The notes below the pieces were generated by a model. The model saw only the letters and a list, made by a program, of their open reading frames with translations, did not search any database and had not been told where the DNA came from. Source: Nocardia terpenica (GTDB lineage: Bacteria > Actinomycetota > Actinomycetes > Mycobacteriales > Mycobacteriaceae). From it: 64,000 nucleotides of DNA. Of this stretch, positions 55,910 through 64,000 are shown in pieces (the first letter of the stretch is position 1; each line of letters begins with the position of its first letter). Both the position numbers and the translations under genes were made by a program. The stretch spans positions 558,001-622,000 of the forward strand of contig NZ_JABMCZ010000002.1 in NCBI RefSeq assembly GCF_013186535.1, written 5' to 3'.

Positions 55910-56265
55910 GCCTGTCCGAAATCCTCGAACAGGTTGGTGTGATCGCTGGCTCCGGCGCTGTCGGAGCTGGCGTCACGGGGTGGGCCAACCGGCGCAAGAG
56001 CCGCGCGGAAACCACCCAGATCGACGCCGAGGCCGCCAAGATCATCGCCGACACAGCGGTGGTCCTGGTGGCCCCTCTCGCGGCGCAGGTCGAAGGGCTC
56101 AACACGCGAGTTGCCGTCCTGGAGACGGAGAACCGCCGGACCAAGGGCCTGCTGCGCATCGCACTAGACCACATCGAGGAACTCCACGACTGGATCAAGT
56201 CCCACGTGCCGGGAGCCCAGCCGCCCAGCCGGCCTGCCTCCCTGCCTGATCAGGAAGCTCTATAA
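55906..56265 (+). CDS. Membrane-anchored coiled-coil protein (DUF2746-like)
   Basis: A 119-aa protein. An N-terminal glycine-rich hydrophobic segment (GVIAGSGAVGAGVTGW) is followed by a coiled coil (VEGLNTRVAVLETENRRTKG, LLRIALDHIEELHDWIKS) and a Pro/Ser tail. It resembles DUF2746 proteins of actinophages, thought to be lysis-related. GTG at 55906 overlaps the holin-like stop. Confidence 0.68.
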   Translation: MSLSEILEQVGVIAGSGAVGAGVTGWANRRKSRAETTQIDAEAAKIIADTAVVLVAPLAAQVEGLNTRVAVLETENRRTKGLLRIALDHIEELHDWIKSHVPGAQPPSRPASLPDQEAL

Positions 56266-57003
56266 ATGACTGCCCCCAACGGATTCGTTCCTGACGGCGC
56301 GTACGTGGTCACCTCCAAGTACGGCCAGGACATCAACAAGGACGCCGTAATGGGGATCGTGACCGGTGGGGCGCGCACCAAGTACAACGCAACGGCCGGA
56401 CAGTGGGGCGGCGAGTTCGATAGGGTCGCCACCCTGGCGGCCACCGTGAAGGACGGACAGAAGCAGCTCAAGGACCGGCTGGACCTACTTGAAGGGGTCA
56501 ACGGCTATATGTCGCTGTTCATGGGCAACAACTGGGATGTCGTCGGCAAGAAGGAAATCCTGCTGCCCTTCGATCAGCAACTCGGCCCCGCCAAGGGCGC
56601 GGAGATGTTCCAGGGCGGCATCAAGTTCATATCAAAGGGGCTGTGGCGCTCCGATACCCACGTAACCTTCGCCAAGGCACCGCAGGCATGGTTCTCCGGT
56701 GGCCCCGTGAACGCCACCGTGACGCTCGGTGTCTACAAGATCGCCGATCAGAGCCTCTACACCGCCCACTCCTTCGACCTTGTGATCACCGTGCAGGGCG
56801 AGGAGACGGCAGCGTTCTCCCACACGTTCGTCATCCCTGCCGATAACGCCTACTACGCCAAGGTGTCCGTGCAACACCCGAAGGACAAGGCCACCGTATT
56901 CGGCGGCACCCTGCGTTCGGCGCTGAGCGTAAACCGCTGGGACACCGGCACCGAGAACGCGGTGGTGGCCCCGATCGTCCCGGACGGAGGCACGCTGTCG
57001 TGA
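56266..57003 (+). CDS. Minor tail protein, first of a tandem pair
   Basis: A 245-aa protein. It starts MTAPNGFVPDGAYVVTSKYG and has GVNGYMSLFMGNNWDVV, LGPAKGAEMFQGGIKF and ends VPDGGTLS. A paralogue follows immediately (57000-57857) with the same opening and ending. The family belongs to L5-like minor tail genes just before the integrase. ATG at 56266; the stop overlaps the next GTG. Confidence 0.75.
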   Translation: MTAPNGFVPDGAYVVTSKYGQDINKDAVMGIVTGGARTKYNATAGQWGGEFDRVATLAATVKDGQKQLKDRLDLLEGVNGYMSLFMGNNWDVVGKKEILLPFDQQLGPAKGAEMFQGGIKFISKGLWRSDTHVTFAKAPQAWFSGGPVNATVTLGVYKIADQSLYTAHSFDLVITVQGEETAAFSHTFVIPADNAYYAKVSVQHPKDKATVFGGTLRSALSVNRWDTGTENAVVAPIVPDGGTLS

Positions 57004-57857
57004 CCGCCCCCAACCACAAGGTCCCGGACGGCGCGTATGTCATCGGTGAGGACTTCGGCCAGGGCATCAGCAAGGACGCGGTGAAGCCGCTCATCAACGG
57101 CAAGGCCACAGACATGCTGTGGCAGGCCGCGGCGGGCATCTTCAAGATGCGCGAGACCGTGGGTGCGACCCAGGCCGAACATTTCGACGGCCAGAACGCT
57201 CTGCGCGCACGCATGGATCTGCTCCGCGAAGTCTCCGGCTACGGAGCCGCCTTCATGGGCATGAACTGGGCCGTGCCCACAGAGAAATGGGTCGTCATGC
57301 CGTTCGATACCGGGCTAGGACCGGCGAAGGGCGTCGAAGTGAAGGACGGCGGACTCGTCCTCAAGAAGGGTGGGCTGTGGCGTATCGACCTGCACGGGAC
57401 TTCCCAGGGCTACACCGAATGCATGACCATGAACTACCAGCCAGCCACGGAAAGCTGGTGGCCGCAGTACTGGTGGGCTCCAATCAAACCGACGTATCAG
57501 ATCGAGGTCCTGGACCCCGCCGGGAAGCTGCACTCCTCGCGTCAACTCGCTGCGTTCGCGAATGTCTCATACAGCACCAAGGACGCGATGAACTTCCCTC
57601 TGGCGTCGGCGTTCTCGCACACGTTCGTACTGCCCGAGCTACCCGTGGAGACCGCCCCGGACGCCTCTAAGTCCTGGTACAGAGTCCGTGTCGGCTACCG
57701 CTTCGACATGGTTGCCGAGGGGATGAACTCCAACGTCGGCATCTGCAAGGTGCTCGGCGGCACCCGCCGATCCGCGCTGACTGCCTCGCGCTGGTCGCAC
57801 GACGTGGCCAACCTCAACTACAAGCCCACGGTGCCTGATGGCGGCACTCTAGGATGA
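57000..57857 (+). CDS. Minor tail protein, second of a tandem pair
   Basis: A 285-aa paralogue of the preceding protein: MTAPNHKVPDGAYVIGEDFG, EVSGYGAAFMGMNWAV, LGPAKGVEVKDGGLVL and the ending VPDGGTLG. The C-terminal half carries a longer, Trp/Tyr-rich beta domain (TMNYQPATESWWPQYWWAPI), probably surface-exposed and receptor-related. Last gene of the structural arm, followed by a strong terminator. Confidence 0.75.
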   Translation: MTAPNHKVPDGAYVIGEDFGQGISKDAVKPLINGKATDMLWQAAAGIFKMRETVGATQAEHFDGQNALRARMDLLREVSGYGAAFMGMNWAVPTEKWVVMPFDTGLGPAKGVEVKDGGLVLKKGGLWRIDLHGTSQGYTECMTMNYQPATESWWPQYWWAPIKPTYQIEVLDPAGKLHSSRQLAAFANVSYSTKDAMNFPLASAFSHTFVLPELPVETAPDASKSWYRVRVGYRFDMVAEGMNSNVGICKVLGGTRRSALTASRWSHDVANLNYKPTVPDGGTLG

Positions 57858-57862
57858 GCGAG

Positions 57863-57895
57863 CCCCCTCCCTGATACGACCAGGGAGGGGGTTTT
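57863..57895 (+). terminator. Terminator of the structural arm
   Basis: An 11-bp perfect stem CCCCCTCCCTG / CAGGGAGGGGG with loop atacgac, followed by TTTTCG. It ends rightward late transcription before the convergent integrase gene. Confidence 0.9.
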
Positions 57896-57901
57896 CGCGT
57901 A

Positions 57902-59383
57902 TCAGGACGCCATACGAGCAGTGAGATCTTCGGGCGTATCCATGTCCCAGTCCCACACACCGGCCTGGTTGGTGCCGGTGCCACGAGACCGCTGAGCCAC
58001 CCGGCACTTGATTCCGTACTTGAGCAGCAGCTGCCGCTTGTCCTCCGGAGTGTGGGCATCGGCCCAGGCTTCACCATAGGTGCGGCCGGTCGGCTGGTAC
58101 TCGAAACCGGCGGGCCGGATCGGCATGGCCTCCAGGGTCGCGATGCGGCTGTCGAGGGCTGCCATCTGCTCACGCAGGCGGTTCTTCATGCTCACGGACT
58201 TCACGGTCGAGAACATCGTGGCGAGTTCGTCTGCGGCTTCCAGCGCTTCGGCTAGGTCCTGGCTGTGATCGCTGGCGCGGATGAAGATCCGCTTCACTTC
58301 CTGCTCGTCGCCCAGGTCTGTGATGAAGCTCTCCTCCAGCATGGATTCGATCTGCTCGGCGAGCATCATCGTCATGTTCGAACAGTCCTTGTTTATGCAG
58401 TGGTAGTAGCGGTACATGGTCTTGCCGTAGTCCCGCTTCATCTGTTTGTGCATAAGCTGCCCAGAGCAGTCGAAGCAGAAGACCACGCCCAGACCCGGAC
58501 TGGTACTGCGGGTGCGCTGGGGTCCTTGGCGACGCTTGTCCAGCGCATCCTGAAGCTCGTTCCACCTCTCGCGGGTGAGGATCGGGTCCCCGTAGAGCAC
58601 GGGCATTCCCTCTGCGTCGCGGACTGTCTCACCTTCCTTGGTCGCATGACCCAGCAGGGATTTGTTGGTGAGAGTGTTCCAGATCGCTTTGGAATTCCAC
58701 TCGCCGCCTTTGGGCTCCAGCCCCTTCAGTTCCCGCCATCGGTCAGCCGGTGAAGTGATCTTGTCGTGGTTGAGTTCGTCCCGAATCCAGTCGATCGAAT
58801 TGCCGTCGATCGCCTGCGTCGCCATCCGGTCGATGACCTTTACCGCTGGTGGATCAGCCACCAGAACCCAGCCCTGATTCGTTTTCTCGGGCACATGTCC
58901 ATAAGGCGCTGTGCCGCCCGGCCAACGGCCGGTCTCCAAGAGCTTGTTGTAGCTGCCGCGAGTGCGTTCCTTGATCGCTTCCAGTTCGCCTTCGGCTACG
59001 CCCGCGATGACGTTGGCGATCATTCGCCCGACCCAGTTGGAGAGGTCGAAGCTCTCGGTTACCGAGGCGATGGTCTTGTTGTTCTCCCCACACCACGCGA
59101 TCAGCTTGTTGAGGTAGATGGAACCGGTCGCGAGCCGGTCCAGCTTCCAGCAGACAACCTTGTCCCAATCGTGCAGTTTTTCTTCCTTGAACCACTGCCC
59201 CAGCTCTGGGGTGTCGAAGGGGTCCACGGATCGCGATACGTCCACGTCGATGGCCCAGCCCACGATGATGTCCTCGTTCGTACGGGCGTAGGCTTCGATG
59301 ACGTCCTTCTGACGCTCAACGCTGGTCGATTCATCTGTGAATCTCGATAGGCGAACTCGCCCTAAAAGTCTCTGACCTGCCAT
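57902..59383 (-). CDS. int: Large serine integrase (Bxb1-like)
   Basis: A 493-aa serine recombinase. The catalytic domain opens GRVRLSRFTDESTSVERQKD, with the nucleophile Ser at position 13 of the ATG form, then DVDVSRSVDPFDTPELGQW and KLDRLATGS. The recombinase domain includes GTAPYGHVPEKTNQG. A zinc ribbon follows (FCFDCSGQLM, YHCINKDCSN) and then a coiled coil. A TTG five codons upstream (59398) is an alternative but lies inside the attP arm. The order of motifs closely parallels Bxb1 integrase. The gene abuts attR. Confidence 0.93.
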   Translation of the reverse strand: MAGQRLLGRVRLSRFTDESTSVERQKDVIEAYARTNEDIIVGWAIDVDVSRSVDPFDTPELGQWFKEEKLHDWDKVVCWKLDRLATGSIYLNKLIAWCGENNKTIASVTESFDLSNWVGRMIANVIAGVAEGELEAIKERTRGSYNKLLETGRWPGGTAPYGHVPEKTNQGWVLVADPPAVKVIDRMATQAIDGNSIDWIRDELNHDKITSPADRWRELKGLEPKGGEWNSKAIWNTLTNKSLLGHATKEGETVRDAEGMPVLYGDPILTRERWNELQDALDKRRQGPQRTRSTSPGLGVVFCFDCSGQLMHKQMKRDYGKTMYRYYHCINKDCSNMTMMLAEQIESMLEESFITDLGDEQEVKRIFIRASDHSQDLAEALEAADELATMFSTVKSVSMKNRLREQMAALDSRIATLEAMPIRPAGFEYQPTGRTYGEAWADAHTPEDKRQLLLKYGIKCRVAQRSRGTGTNQAGVWDWDMDTPEDLTARMAS

Positions 59384-59391
59384 GATGCGAG

Positions 59392-59415
59392 TATACAATG
59401 CATGAACGGTGAGAC
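59392..59415. other. attR (prophage-host right junction)
   Basis: The phage arm TATACAA (59392-59398), 15 nt, then the proposed crossover dinucleotide AC (GT on the other strand) at 59414-59415, after which host HIT codons begin. Joined to the attL half, the arms TATACAA and TTGTATA are symmetric about this dinucleotide. Confidence 0.85.
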
Positions 59416-59490
59416 ATCCGCGTCCTCGTACACCGTCGACGCGGGGGCTCGTCCGGCAACGATATCGGCGAAGATCGTGTACGGGTTCAT
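59416..59490 (-). pseudogene. HIT-family hydrolase, 5' part, interrupted by prophage at attR
   Basis: N-terminal 25 residues of the host HIT gene (TIFADIVAGRAPASTVYEDA, then DV at the junction), starting with ATG at 59490. Reading past the junction gives SPFMHC and then the integrase upstream region, so no functional HIT protein results. Excision would restore one ~143-aa frame with the fragment at 10939-11290. Confidence 0.88.
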
Positions 59491-59580
59491 GCCCGCAGCT
59501 TACGGCGCGCGCGAAATTCGCTGTACACGTCCGCGGCTCGCCCGTACTGTCGGCTCAGCTTCCGGCCGGAAGAAGTGGAC

Positions 59581-59607
59581 CCGGTCCCGGGATATGCCCG
59601 GGACCGG
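59581..59607. terminator. 11-bp hairpin between purB and the HIT promoter region
   Basis: CCGGTCCCGGG and CCCGGGACCGG with a 5-nt loop, downstream of purB (minus strand). No U-tract; probably the purB terminator. Confidence 0.6.
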
Positions 59608-59647
59608 TTCCGCGCGAACCCGGTTGCGTTCGCCCGCAACGGTTTTG

Positions 59648-61078
59648 CTACAGGATCGGCGACGGCGTGTAGCGCGCGGCCTCCGGGTAGGCGTCGACCA
59701 GCTTCTGCACCTGCGCGACGACGTCGGCGACCTGCGCCTCCGCGGCGCCGATGAACGCCGACCGATCGGCCAGCGCCGCGTCCAGCGCGGCGCGGTCCAG
59801 CGGCAGCCGATCGTCGGCGGCGAGCCGATCCAGCAGATCCGGTTCGCGGCCCTGCTCGCGCATGGCCAGCGCCACCGCCACCGCGTGCTCCTTGATCGCC
59901 TCGTGCGCGGTCTCGCGGCCCACGCCCGCGCGCACCGCGGCCATCAGGATGCGAGTGGTGGCCAGGAAGGGCAGATACCGGGTCAGCTCGCGCTCGATCA
60001 CCGCCGGGTACGCGCCGAACTCGGTGAGCACCGTGAGGAAGGTCTCCAGCATGCCGTCCACGGCGAAGAAGGCGTCCGGCAGCGCGACCCGGCGCACCAC
60101 CGAGCAGAACACGTCGCCCTCGTTCCATTGCGCCCCGGCCAGTTCCGCCGCCATCGAGGCGTATCCGCGCAGCACCACCTGCAGGCCGTTGACGCGCTCG
60201 CAGGAGCGGGTGTTCATCTTGTGCGGCATCGCGGAGCTGCCCACCTGGCCCGGCCTGAAGCCCTCGGTGACCAGTTCGTGGCCCGCCATCAACCGCACCG
60301 TGTGCGCGAAAGACGAAGGGCCCGCGCCGATTTGGACCAGCGCGGAGAGTACGTCGTGATCCAGCGAGCGCGGGTACACCTGGCCCACACTGGTCAGTAC
60401 GGTGGCGAAACCCAAGTGCCGCGCCACCTTCTGCTCCAGCTGCGCCAGCCTGGCCGGATCGCCGCCGAGCAGATCCAGCATGTCCTGCGCGGTGCCCATC
60501 GGACCCTTGATGCCGCGCAACGGATATCGGTCGATCAGCTCCCGCAGCCGGGTCAGCGCGATCAGCAATTCGTCTGCGGCCGAAGCGAATCGCTTGCCGA
60601 GGGTGGTGGCCTGCGCGGCCACGTTGTGCGAGCGGCCCGCCATCGCCAGCGTCCGGTACTCGGCGGCGCGCTCGGCCAGTCGCGCGGCGGTCGCCACGCC
60701 GTGCGCGTGGACGTGCTCGAGCGACAGGCGGATCTGCAACTGCTCCACGTTCTCGGTGAGATCGCGGCTGGTCATGCCCTTGTGGATGTGTTCGTGCCCG
60801 GCGAGCGCGTTGAATTCCTCGATGCGCGCCTTCACGTCGTGCCGGGTCACCCGCTCGCGCTCGGCGATGGAGGCCAGGTCGACCCGCTCGAGCACCCGCT
60901 CGTAGTCCGCGACCACGCCGTCCGGAACCTCGACGCCCAGTTCGGCCTGCGCCCGCAGCACCTCCAGCCACAGCCGGCGCTCGAGCACGATCTTGTGCTC
61001 GGGTGACCACAGCCGCACCAGTTCGGGGCTGGCGTAGCGGGTAGCGAGAACGTTCGGGACAACAGTCACGTCGGACAA
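59648..61078 (-). CDS. purB: Adenylosuccinate lyase
   Basis: A 476-aa homotetrameric lyase acting twice in purine synthesis (SAICAR to AICAR; adenylosuccinate to AMP). The signature GSSAMPHKMNTRSCERV carries the catalytic loop Ser; other blocks are HEHIHKGMTSRDLTENVEQL and GIKGPMGTAQDMLDLL. It is related in pathway to purQ and purS at the other end of the window, with the HIT gene originally lying between. Confidence 0.96.
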   Translation of the reverse strand: MSDVTVVPNVLATRYASPELVRLWSPEHKIVLERRLWLEVLRAQAELGVEVPDGVVADYERVLERVDLASIAERERVTRHDVKARIEEFNALAGHEHIHKGMTSRDLTENVEQLQIRLSLEHVHAHGVATAARLAERAAEYRTLAMAGRSHNVAAQATTLGKRFASAADELLIALTRLRELIDRYPLRGIKGPMGTAQDMLDLLGGDPARLAQLEQKVARHLGFATVLTSVGQVYPRSLDHDVLSALVQIGAGPSSFAHTVRLMAGHELVTEGFRPGQVGSSAMPHKMNTRSCERVNGLQVVLRGYASMAAELAGAQWNEGDVFCSVVRRVALPDAFFAVDGMLETFLTVLTEFGAYPAVIERELTRYLPFLATTRILMAAVRAGVGRETAHEAIKEHAVAVALAMREQGREPDLLDRLAADDRLPLDRAALDAALADRSAFIGAAEAQVADVVAQVQKLVDAYPEAARYTPSPIL

Positions 61079-61130
61079 GTCTAGAGAGCCACGGAATCGG
61101 CGACTCGACTCACCCGCTCGCGAGACCCGG

Positions 61131-61736
61131 TCAGCACTGCGGCGCTATCACGTCGATCAGCTCGAGAAGTGCGCCGCGGGCCGTGCGCCGGGGCTGAGGG
61201 TCCGGTTCGGTCAACGCCGTCACCACGGCCCCGTCCACCACCGCCACCAGCCGCCGCAGCTGCTCGATCCGGGCTATTCGATCGGACCGCCGCAGCACAT
61301 CGGCCAGTAGTTCCTCGAGCTGCGCGCGTAGTCGCAGCTGCACCTCCCGTAGTTCGGGATGGCGGGCGGAGGCCACCGAGCGCTCGTAGCGCGCGATGAG
61401 CCGGCCGCGCGCGAATTCGTCGTGTCCGTCCGCGCCGACCAGCAGATCCAGGATCAACTCGACCGTGGCCTCGGCGCCGCGGCGGCGATGGGTCACCTCG
61501 CCGACGCGGCGGCGCATGGTCTCCAGCTCGGCATTGCCGCTGAATTCCACCGCGCGCGCGATCAGATCCTCGAGCGAGTCGAAGTAGTAGGTCGTCGACG
61601 CCAGCGGCAGATCCGCGCGGGTCGCCACCGAGCGGTGGCGCACTGCGTCGAACCCACCCTCGAGCAGCAACTCGGCGGCAGCCGCAACCAACGCCTGGCG
61701 ACGCCGTTCGCCTTTCGGTGTCGTCGCGGTGATCAC
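61131..61736 (-). CDS. TetR-family transcriptional regulator
   Basis: A 201-aa regulator. N-terminal TetR HTH: RRQALVAAAAELLLEGGFDA and RHRSVATRADLPLASTTYYF. The C-terminal ligand domain is helical (ATVELILDLLVGADGHDEFA). GTG start at 61736. The gene upstream on the same strand is an aminotransferase; it may control that gene or purB, but no operator was found. Confidence 0.9.
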   Translation of the reverse strand: MITATTPKGERRRQALVAAAAELLLEGGFDAVRHRSVATRADLPLASTTYYFDSLEDLIARAVEFSGNAELETMRRRVGEVTHRRRGAEATVELILDLLVGADGHDEFARGRLIARYERSVASARHPELREVQLRLRAQLEELLADVLRRSDRIARIEQLRRLVAVVDGAVVTALTEPDPQPRRTARGALLELIDVIAPQC

Positions 61737-61922
61737 CGTGTCATCGTGCCAGTCATCATCGGGTCATCCGTACCAAATCGGTGCGATCCGTCACATATCC
61801 TCTAACCTGGGCAAACGTCCAGGGCGGTGTTGAAAACACAACCACCGCTTTTCTACCGCATCGGCGCGCACCGGTGGGGTGAGAACGCAAAGTCTTTGCG
61901 AGACAGCGACCGTCGGCGGACC

Positions 61923-63083
61923 TCAGCGGCCCAGGAAACGACCCAGGCGCGCCAGCGCCTCCGCGATATCGGGGGTGGCGCCCGCGAATGACAAACGGAC
62001 CGTATGGTTTCCGTTGACGGTATCGAAATCGATGCCCGGCGCGATCGCTACTCCGGTGTGCGCCAACAGATCCGCGCACCAGCGCGTGGAATCGTCGGTC
62101 AGGTGCGCGATATCGGCGTAGGCGTAGAAGGCGCCGTCGGCGGGGGCCAGTTCGGTGATGCCGAGCGCGGGCAGGCCCTCCAGCAGCAGGGCGCGGTTCT
62201 CGGCGTAGCGGCGGACGTGACCGTCCAGCTCCCGCCGGGACTCGGGCGTGAACGCGTGCAGGGCCGCGTACTGCGAGACCGCGGGCGGGCACACCGTCAT
62301 ATTCGAGGCCAGCCGCTGCAGCGCCGGGCGCAGGCCCGCGGGCGCCAGCATCCAGCCCAGCCGCCAGCCGGTCATCGAGAAGTACTTCGACACCGAGCCG
62401 ACGACCACCGACTCGCGGGAGGTCTCCCAGGCCGAGGCGGTGACCCGGGCGCCACCGTCGGAATAGACGATGCCGTGGTAGATCTCGTCGGAGATCAGCA
62501 GCGTGCCGTGCTCGTCGCACCAGCGGGCCAGCGCGGCCAATTCGTCCGGGGCGACCATGGTGCCGGTCGGATTGGCCGGGCTCGCCACGATCAGGCCCGC
62601 GGGCGGCTCGGGCAGCGCGTCGAGCATGGCGACCGTCGGCTGGAACCGGGTCTCCGGGCCGCAGTCCAACTCGATGACACGACAACCCAAGGCCGCCAAG
62701 GTGTTCCGATACGCCGGATAGCCGGGGCGGGCCACCACCACGACGTCGCCGGGATCGAAGGCGGCCAGGAAGATCAGCGTGAAGGCGCCCGAGGAGCCGG
62801 TGGTGACCACCACGTCGTCCGCCTCGACCGGGACGCCGTAGGTGTCGCGATGGTGCCGGGCGATCGCCTCGCGCAGCGGCAGAATGCCGAAAGTCTCGGT
62901 GTAGCCCAGTAATTCGGTGTCCAGCGCGGTTCGGGTGGCGCGCAGCACGGGCGCGGGGGCGGGCGTGGACGGCTGCCCGGCGGCCAGCACCAGCACGTCG
63001 CCGTGGGTGCGGGCGCGCTCGGCGGCGGCCTGCCAGACATCCATGACATAGAAGGGCGGGACCGTCGACCGCCGTGATTGCAT
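61923..63083 (-). CDS. Class I/II pyridoxal-phosphate aminotransferase
   Basis: A 386-aa fold-type I aminotransferase. PLP-binding features are TTGSSGAFTLIFLAAFDPGD, VASPANPTGTM, LISDEIYHGIVY and the Schiff-base lysine in VGSVSKYFSMTGWRLGW. The closing Arg is in VRLSFAG. This resembles the aspartate/aromatic aminotransferase-like proteins of Actinobacteria; the substrate is not defined. ATG at 63083 is used; a start three codons further upstream is possible. Confidence 0.9.
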   Translation of the reverse strand: MQSRRSTVPPFYVMDVWQAAAERARTHGDVLVLAAGQPSTPAPAPVLRATRTALDTELLGYTETFGILPLREAIARHHRDTYGVPVEADDVVVTTGSSGAFTLIFLAAFDPGDVVVVARPGYPAYRNTLAALGCRVIELDCGPETRFQPTVAMLDALPEPPAGLIVASPANPTGTMVAPDELAALARWCDEHGTLLISDEIYHGIVYSDGGARVTASAWETSRESVVVGSVSKYFSMTGWRLGWMLAPAGLRPALQRLASNMTVCPPAVSQYAALHAFTPESRRELDGHVRRYAENRALLLEGLPALGITELAPADGAFYAYADIAHLTDDSTRWCADLLAHTGVAIAPGIDFDTVNGNHTVRLSFAGATPDIAEALARLGRFLGR

Positions 63084-63155
63084 GCGCACCCGTCGACCGT
63101 AGAACACCCGCTCGCGCCCGTGCACTCGGGCAACTGTCCTGTTATCGTCGGCAGA

Positions 63156-64000
63156 ATGCCTGACCAGGCACGCCGCGCGAAGCTGTCTCAGGGGGGTTGG
63201 ACCGTGATCCGCCCCGATTGGCGCAGCGCACTGCGGCAGGACCGGCCCACCACCCGGCAGCGGATGCGACGGGTGGCGGGCGCCGCGCGGCGAGCGGGGG
63301 CGCGGGCCGCGCGGGCGGTGGCGGGATTCGATTGGCGCGAGTTTCTGCGCCGGGATTGGCGGGCGTGGTCGCGCGAGCAGTGGCCGCCGTTGCGCGCCTG
63401 GCTGATCGAGCATCGGGTGCTGGTGGCGGGTGTGGTCGCGGTGGCGGTGTTCGCCGCGGCCGACGCCACCGCGCCGCGCGCCGCCGACCTCACCCCGGCG
63501 CCCGGGACGGCACAGCGCGTGCCGGTGGCCTATCCGCTACAGGTGCAGGCGGCGCCGGAGTCGAGCAGGCGCTTCCTGGCCGCGATCAACAACGGCGAAC
63601 GCCTCCGGGAATCGGAGGTGGTGGCCGCGGCGGCGCGGGCCACGCTGGAGCGGGCCAAGGCCGAGGCGGCCGCCGCGGTGGCGGGCGATCGGCAGCCGTG
63701 GCTGAACGGCACCGTCACCACGCTGCCCGGCGGAATCCTGCCCGGCCTGGGCGCATTCGTGATGCCCGCCCGGGGCGTGTTCACCTCCGGATACGGAATG
63801 CGCTGGGGCGGTTTCCATTACGGCATCGATATCGCCGCACCGATCGGCTCGCCGATCTACGCGGTCACCGACGGCACCGTCATCGACGCGGGCCCGGCCC
63901 AGGGTTTCGGGCTGTGGGTGCGCATCCGCCACGACGACGGCACCATCTCCGTCTACGGCCACATGTACGACTTCTCGGTCTCGGTGGGCGAACGCGTCCG
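63156..64000 (+). CDS. M23-family (LytM-type) peptidase, partial
   Basis: At least 281 aa, cut by the window edge. An Arg-rich cytoplasmic N-terminus (to about residue 85) precedes one membrane segment (VLVAGVVAVAVFAAADA), then an extracytoplasmic linker and the LytM domain: GVFTSGYGMRWGGFHYGIDI (HxxxD zinc ligands) and ISVYGHMYDF. It probably hydrolyses or modifies peptidoglycan peptides, or is a cell-division regulator. The start could also be GTG 63204. Confidence 0.85.
   Translation, partial: MPDQARRAKLSQGGWTVIRPDWRSALRQDRPTTRQRMRRVAGAARRAGARAARAVAGFDWREFLRRDWRAWSREQWPPLRAWLIEHRVLVAGVVAVAVFAAADATAPRAADLTPAPGTAQRVPVAYPLQVQAAPESSRRFLAAINNGERLRESEVVAAAARATLERAKAEAAAAVAGDRQPWLNGTVTTLPGGILPGLGAFVMPARGVFTSGYGMRWGGFHYGIDIAAPIGSPIYAVTDGTVIDAGPAQGFGLWVRIRHDDGTISVYGHMYDFSVSVGERV

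Larger units (their letters stand above)
11291..59415. mobile_element. Cluster A (L5/Bxb1)-like prophage, about 48.1 kb
   Basis: Bounded by matching att half-sites that split a HIT gene. Gene order is that of an L5-like temperate siphophage opened at attP: accessory genes, leftward replication/early arm with repressor, virion ends, rightward lysis and structural genes, serine integrase at the far end. All essential modules (TerL, portal, capsid, tail, lysis, integrase, RDF, repressor) look intact, so it is probably inducible. Size agrees with cluster A genomes of about 50 kb. Confidence 0.93.

Noticed and set aside
59402..61006. 534-codon plus-strand frame opposite purB
   Set aside because: Antisense shadow of purB; no motif, low-complexity composition.

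Overview
The window is GC-rich actinobacterial chromosome interrupted by one complete-looking, L5/Bxb1-type (mycobacteriophage cluster A-like) prophage. The host is probably Nocardia or a close mycolic-acid-containing relative. This is inferred from codon use, a mycolyltransferase/antigen 85-type esterase, a DUF397 gene, the LysR/LysE pair, and a phage lysis cassette with a cutinase/PE-PPE-type esterase. I cannot prove the genus from sequence alone.

Layout. Host left flank, 1-11290: purQ (partial) and purS, a metallo-beta-lactamase-fold hydrolase, an M20 dipeptidase, glutamate decarboxylase, a lysG/lysE-type regulator and exporter pair, a DUF2334 deacetylase-like protein, a prolyl oligopeptidase (ptrB-like), a small Cys protein, DUF397, a secreted esterase, and the 3' part of a HIT-family gene. 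Prophage, about 11291-59415 (48.1 kb). Host right flank, 59416-64000: the 5' part of the same HIT gene, purB, a TetR regulator, an aminotransferase and a partial M23 peptidase.

Putting the two HIT fragments together across the junctions restores a continuous HIT frame reading DVLAFMDIRP. The reconstructed attP has 7-bp inverted arms (TATACAA/TTGTATA), each exactly 15 nt from a central GT. This fits the large serine integrase encoded at the right end and a Bxb1 gp47-like recombination directionality factor at 22936-23703.

Prophage organisation, permuted by integration: (a) 11.4-19.5 kb is an accessory segment: a DUF2637 membrane protein, a lipoprotein, a phage-borne HIT protein, a leftward six-gene operon (three small proteins, radical SAM enzyme, DEDDh exonuclease, NadR-like P-loop protein), a divergent XRE-TPR regulator and a second XRE regulator. 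(b) 19.5-35.8 kb is the leftward early/replication arm: DNA polymerase, sigma-like protein, RDF, NrdH-like glutaredoxin, split primase, endonuclease VII, DnaB-like ATPase, Cas4-like nuclease, immunity repressor, DUF2786, ArdA antirestriction protein, and a secreted Cys-rich protein just below a predicted early promoter. (c) 35.8-36.0 kb is the likely cos/virion-end region. (d) 36.0-57.9 kb is the rightward structural arm: HNH, TerS, tail-fibre-like proteins, LysA, LysB-like, TerL, portal, MuF, scaffold, capsid, connectors, tail tube, frameshifted chaperones, tape measure, minor tail proteins, holin-like proteins. (e) The integrase.

The most striking signal is a set of 21 near-identical asymmetric 13-mers, ACTTGACAATGAA, always in the same orientation relative to local transcription. 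Their core TGTCAAG (other strand) is the core of the published L5 'stoperators', but the other half differs, so this looks like a new immunity specificity. The sites overlap start codons, supply or abut Shine-Dalgarno sequences, flank terminator-like hairpins, sit at the predicted early promoter and upstream of the repressor gene, and one lies inside the signal-peptide codons of the LysB-like gene. None lies in the 11.4-19.5 kb accessory segment, so those genes are probably expressed in the lysogen. The radical SAM/exonuclease/P-loop operon there is my best candidate for an undescribed functional system.
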